From NCBI GenBank assembly GCA_028284345.1, contig JANQRY010000003.1:1-64000 (forward strand): DNA of 64,000 bases, in the 5' to 3' direction. A program made the position numbers and the translations under genes. Origin of the DNA: Hyphococcus sp. GTDB taxonomy: Bacteria > Pseudomonadota > Alphaproteobacteria > Caulobacterales > Parvularculaceae. Below the pieces are notes generated by a model. The model was not told the origin of the DNA and did not search any database. It saw only the letters and a list, made by a program, of their open reading frames with translations. How positions within the stretch are numbered: the first letter of the stretch is position 1; each line of letters starts with the position of its first letter. Positions 62,039 to 64,000 of the stretch are shown here, one piece after another.

Positions 62039-64000
62039 GGCGCCGGACCGATGGCGATGGTCCGATTGGCGGTGCGCGCAAACACGCCGGGCCGGTACAT
62101 GTCTTCAACGACCACGCCCGGCGCCGCAAACTCGCCCGGCGTCACCGCCCGCACGACATAGGCGAGCGTGAAGCGGTTGCGCCCGCGCACGTCGACCGCC
62201 GCAACGAAGCGATCGTCGCGCGCTTCGGCGACCCGCGGTCGCGACAGCGTTCCCGCCCATTTGTAGGGACCGCGCGATTGACCACCACTATTAGCGTCGG
62301 CCGGTTCGAGAATGGTCTCTATCTCAAAGCCCGCCGGCAAAAGGTCGGCGACAATCACCGGATGCAGCCGGTTGTCCTGCGCCCGGCCGGAGATGACGAC
62401 GACCAGCCGGTCGTTCTGGCGAACGGCGTTGAGATCAACCGCCCGGCCGTCTCGCGTCGCAATGCGTTTCGTGATCTCGAAGCCTTGCGCCACCGCCGGC
62501 GGCGCTGACAGGGGCGCGCCGGAGACCGTCAGTGAACGGTAGATGCGGCCCTCGCCCTCATTGCGCCAGACGACGCCGTCGACAAGCTCCTCCACGGTCG
62601 GCGCGAAAGACGGCGCCGCCGGCAAGTCAGCCAATGCTTCGCCGTTTTGCGACAGTTCGACCTTGCCGCCCGCCCGGAGCAACGCCTGCGCCGCGAGCAG
62701 CACATAGGCTTTCTCCTGCGTGTGCATGGCGTTCGGGTCTTTCACATAAGTGAGAAACCGGTCGGTGATCGGTTCGAGCCGATCCTGCTGGCCCGCTTCC
62801 GCCGCCAGCGCGACAACGCCCGCCGCATCGCGCAATGTCGACTGGTAGTAGTCGCCGCGATTGTTCCAGCCGAGCGCCGCTTGCGCTTTTTCAAAAGCGC
62901 TGTTCGCCCGGGCGCGGTCGCCCATCATGGCCAGCGCCGCGCCGATATGTGCGCGGGCGAGCGGGCTCGGCGTATCGTTCAGCAACGCGTCATGGAAGTA
63001 ACGCAGATCGGAAAGGTCCGCGCGGCCGGCCCGCGCCAGCACATACATGGCGTAGGCCGCCGAACGCCGACGAAGATGTTCGGTCGTGTCGTTCGAGCCT
63101 TCGGTTTCATCCGCCCGGGTCTGGTAGCCGGCGGCGTACCAGCGGTCGAGGCGCGCGATCTGTTGCAGGGAACCATAAGCGGCTTCGAGCGCCTCGTCGG
63201 GCACGCCGTAGCCTTCGGCCTTGGCGCGATAGATGAAGTCGGTGACATAGGGTCCGAGCCAAGCGTTGGCGTATCGGTCGCCCACCCGCCACAGGCCGAA
63301 GGCGCCGTCGGGCCCCTGACGGTTGAGCAATTTGTTGACCGCCTTCTGCACGCGCGGGCGCACGACGCGTTCCGGGTCGCGATCCAGTTCGCCGCCGAGA
63401 ACATCGACAAAGAGCAACGGCATGGCCGAACTCGTCAATTGTTCCGTACACCCCCAAGGATAGCGATAAAGGGAATCAAGGAGCGGGCCCGGCTCCAGCC
63501 CGCGAATGCGCGAGAACGACACCGCCGCCGCCCCCGATCCGGGCGCGTAGCCATCAAGCACGGCGGCCGAGACTTCAAAACTCGTTCCGGGATCCAGCGG
63601 CTCGGTTTTCACTTCCGTCACCGGGAAATAGGGCGTGCGCGACTGGATGGGATAAGAGCGCGCAACTTCAAATCCGCCCGGCCCCGAGACGCTGAGATTG
63701 ACGGCACCGATCCCGACCTCGCCGGTTTCGAACGCAAACGCCGCCGTTTCCTTTTGCCCCTTGGCTAGCGTGTATGTGGCGTTGGCGGCAAAGTCGATCG
63801 GACCGTCGCCGGTGATCGATACCTCATAGTCCCCGGCTTCGCCGTCCACATTGTCGATCAGCAGCGTCGCGGTCGCCGTGTCGCCGGGCGCAACGAAGCG
63901 CGGCAGGGCGAGTTCGGCCGGCACGGGATCGCGCACCGTCAACGGTTCCGCGTGGCCGCCGACTTTTTCCGCCGTCCATGCGACCGCCATCAGGCGCAAT
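62035..64000 (-). CDS. yfhM: Alpha-2-macroglobulin family protein (5' end outside window)
   Basis: C-terminal 654 residues of a large periplasmic alpha-2-macroglobulin-like protease trap. The thioester motif YPWGCTEQLTS near visible residue 184 has Cys and Gln of CxEQ. The following part is a thioester-domain alpha/alpha toroid (LQQIARLDRWYAAGYQ; YAMYVLARAGRADL), then beta-sandwich receptor-like domains. Its gene continues past the right edge. It partners PBP1C, which repairs peptidoglycan where such traps act (known pairing). Confidence 0.9.
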   Translation of the reverse strand, partial: LRLMAVAWTAEKVGGHAEPLTVRDPVPAELALPRFVAPGDTATATLLIDNVDGEAGDYEVSITGDGPIDFAANATYTLAKGQKETAAFAFETGEVGIGAVNLSVSGPGGFEVARSYPIQSRTPYFPVTEVKTEPLDPGTSFEVSAAVLDGYAPGSGAAAVSFSRIRGLEPGPLLDSLYRYPWGCTEQLTSSAMPLLFVDVLGGELDRDPERVVRPRVQKAVNKLLNRQGPDGAFGLWRVGDRYANAWLGPYVTDFIYRAKAEGYGVPDEALEAAYGSLQQIARLDRWYAAGYQTRADETEGSNDTTEHLRRRSAAYAMYVLARAGRADLSDLRYFHDALLNDTPSPLARAHIGAALAMMGDRARANSAFEKAQAALGWNNRGDYYQSTLRDAAGVVALAAEAGQQDRLEPITDRFLTYVKDPNAMHTQEKAYVLLAAQALLRAGGKVELSQNGEALADLPAAPSFAPTVEELVDGVVWRNEGEGRIYRSLTVSGAPLSAPPAVAQGFEITKRIATRDGRAVDLNAVRQNDRLVVVISGRAQDNRLHPVIVADLLPAGFEIETILEPADANSGGQSRGPYKWAGTLSRPRVAEARDDRFVAAVDVRGRNRFTLAYVVRAVTPGEFAAPGVVVEDMYRPGVFARTANRTIAIGPAP

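Overview
The window is a gene-dense stretch of an alphaproteobacterial chromosome. The markers are the order merR-like, ihfA, fabH, plsX, DUF177 and ubiquinol-cytochrome c chaperone genes, a DUF2842 protein, a Ros/MucR zinc-finger regulator, a Suv3-type RNA helicase followed by an S4 protein, TerB, FdxA and CarD, and the nrdR-nusB-thiL run. The gene set (heme A synthase, cytochrome bc1 chaperone) points to an aerobic heterotroph. A Parvularculales or Hyphomonadales relative is my guess; the sequence shown does not fix it. There is no rRNA, CRISPR array, insertion sequence or phage integrase.

Left part (1 to about 24.2 kb) is visibly less GC-rich than the rest (about 53% against 61% in small hand-counted samples). 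It begins with the 5' half of a divergent phosphoenolpyruvate carboxylase and a class II aldolase-like gene. A glycerolipid cluster follows: a monoglyceride-lipase-like hydrolase, a HAD phosphatase/lysophosphatidate acyltransferase fusion, gpsA, plsB and a wax ester synthase/diacylglycerol acyltransferase. Together these could carry glycerol-3-phosphate to triacylglycerol. Next come a large Asp-box propeller lipoprotein, an isatin-hydrolase-like cyclase, and a MarR/IorB/IorA aryl-pyruvate oxidoreductase operon. The last unit is an IclR regulator divergent from an operon of a small membrane protein, a PhlG-like C-C hydrolase, an FAD oxidoreductase and a sulfatase. Two perfect palindromes sit in that divergent promoter region. 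This IclR unit is the best candidate for an undescribed catabolic system.

A tRNA-Tyr at 24.25-24.33 kb marks the change of base composition; its 3' end faces the low-GC side, as at island junctions, but no integrase is visible.

Right part (24.4-64 kb) is mostly housekeeping: rlmB with a GST/GFA/SDR/HAD/acyl-CoA dehydrogenase run; rplM-rpsI with a structured leader and a 30-bp near-palindrome upstream; ctaA; a J-domain protein; tRNA-Pro; lemA with a DUF2207 gene; the ihfA-fabH-plsX group; bamE; a MalT-like ATPase regulator; glyA-nrdR-nusB-thiL; mucR; hemB; rpmB; the Suv3-S4-TerB-FdxA-CarD run, in which CarD carries a long histone-H1-like tail; and finally a nuclease-like gene, pbpC and an alpha-2-macroglobulin gene that runs off the right edge.
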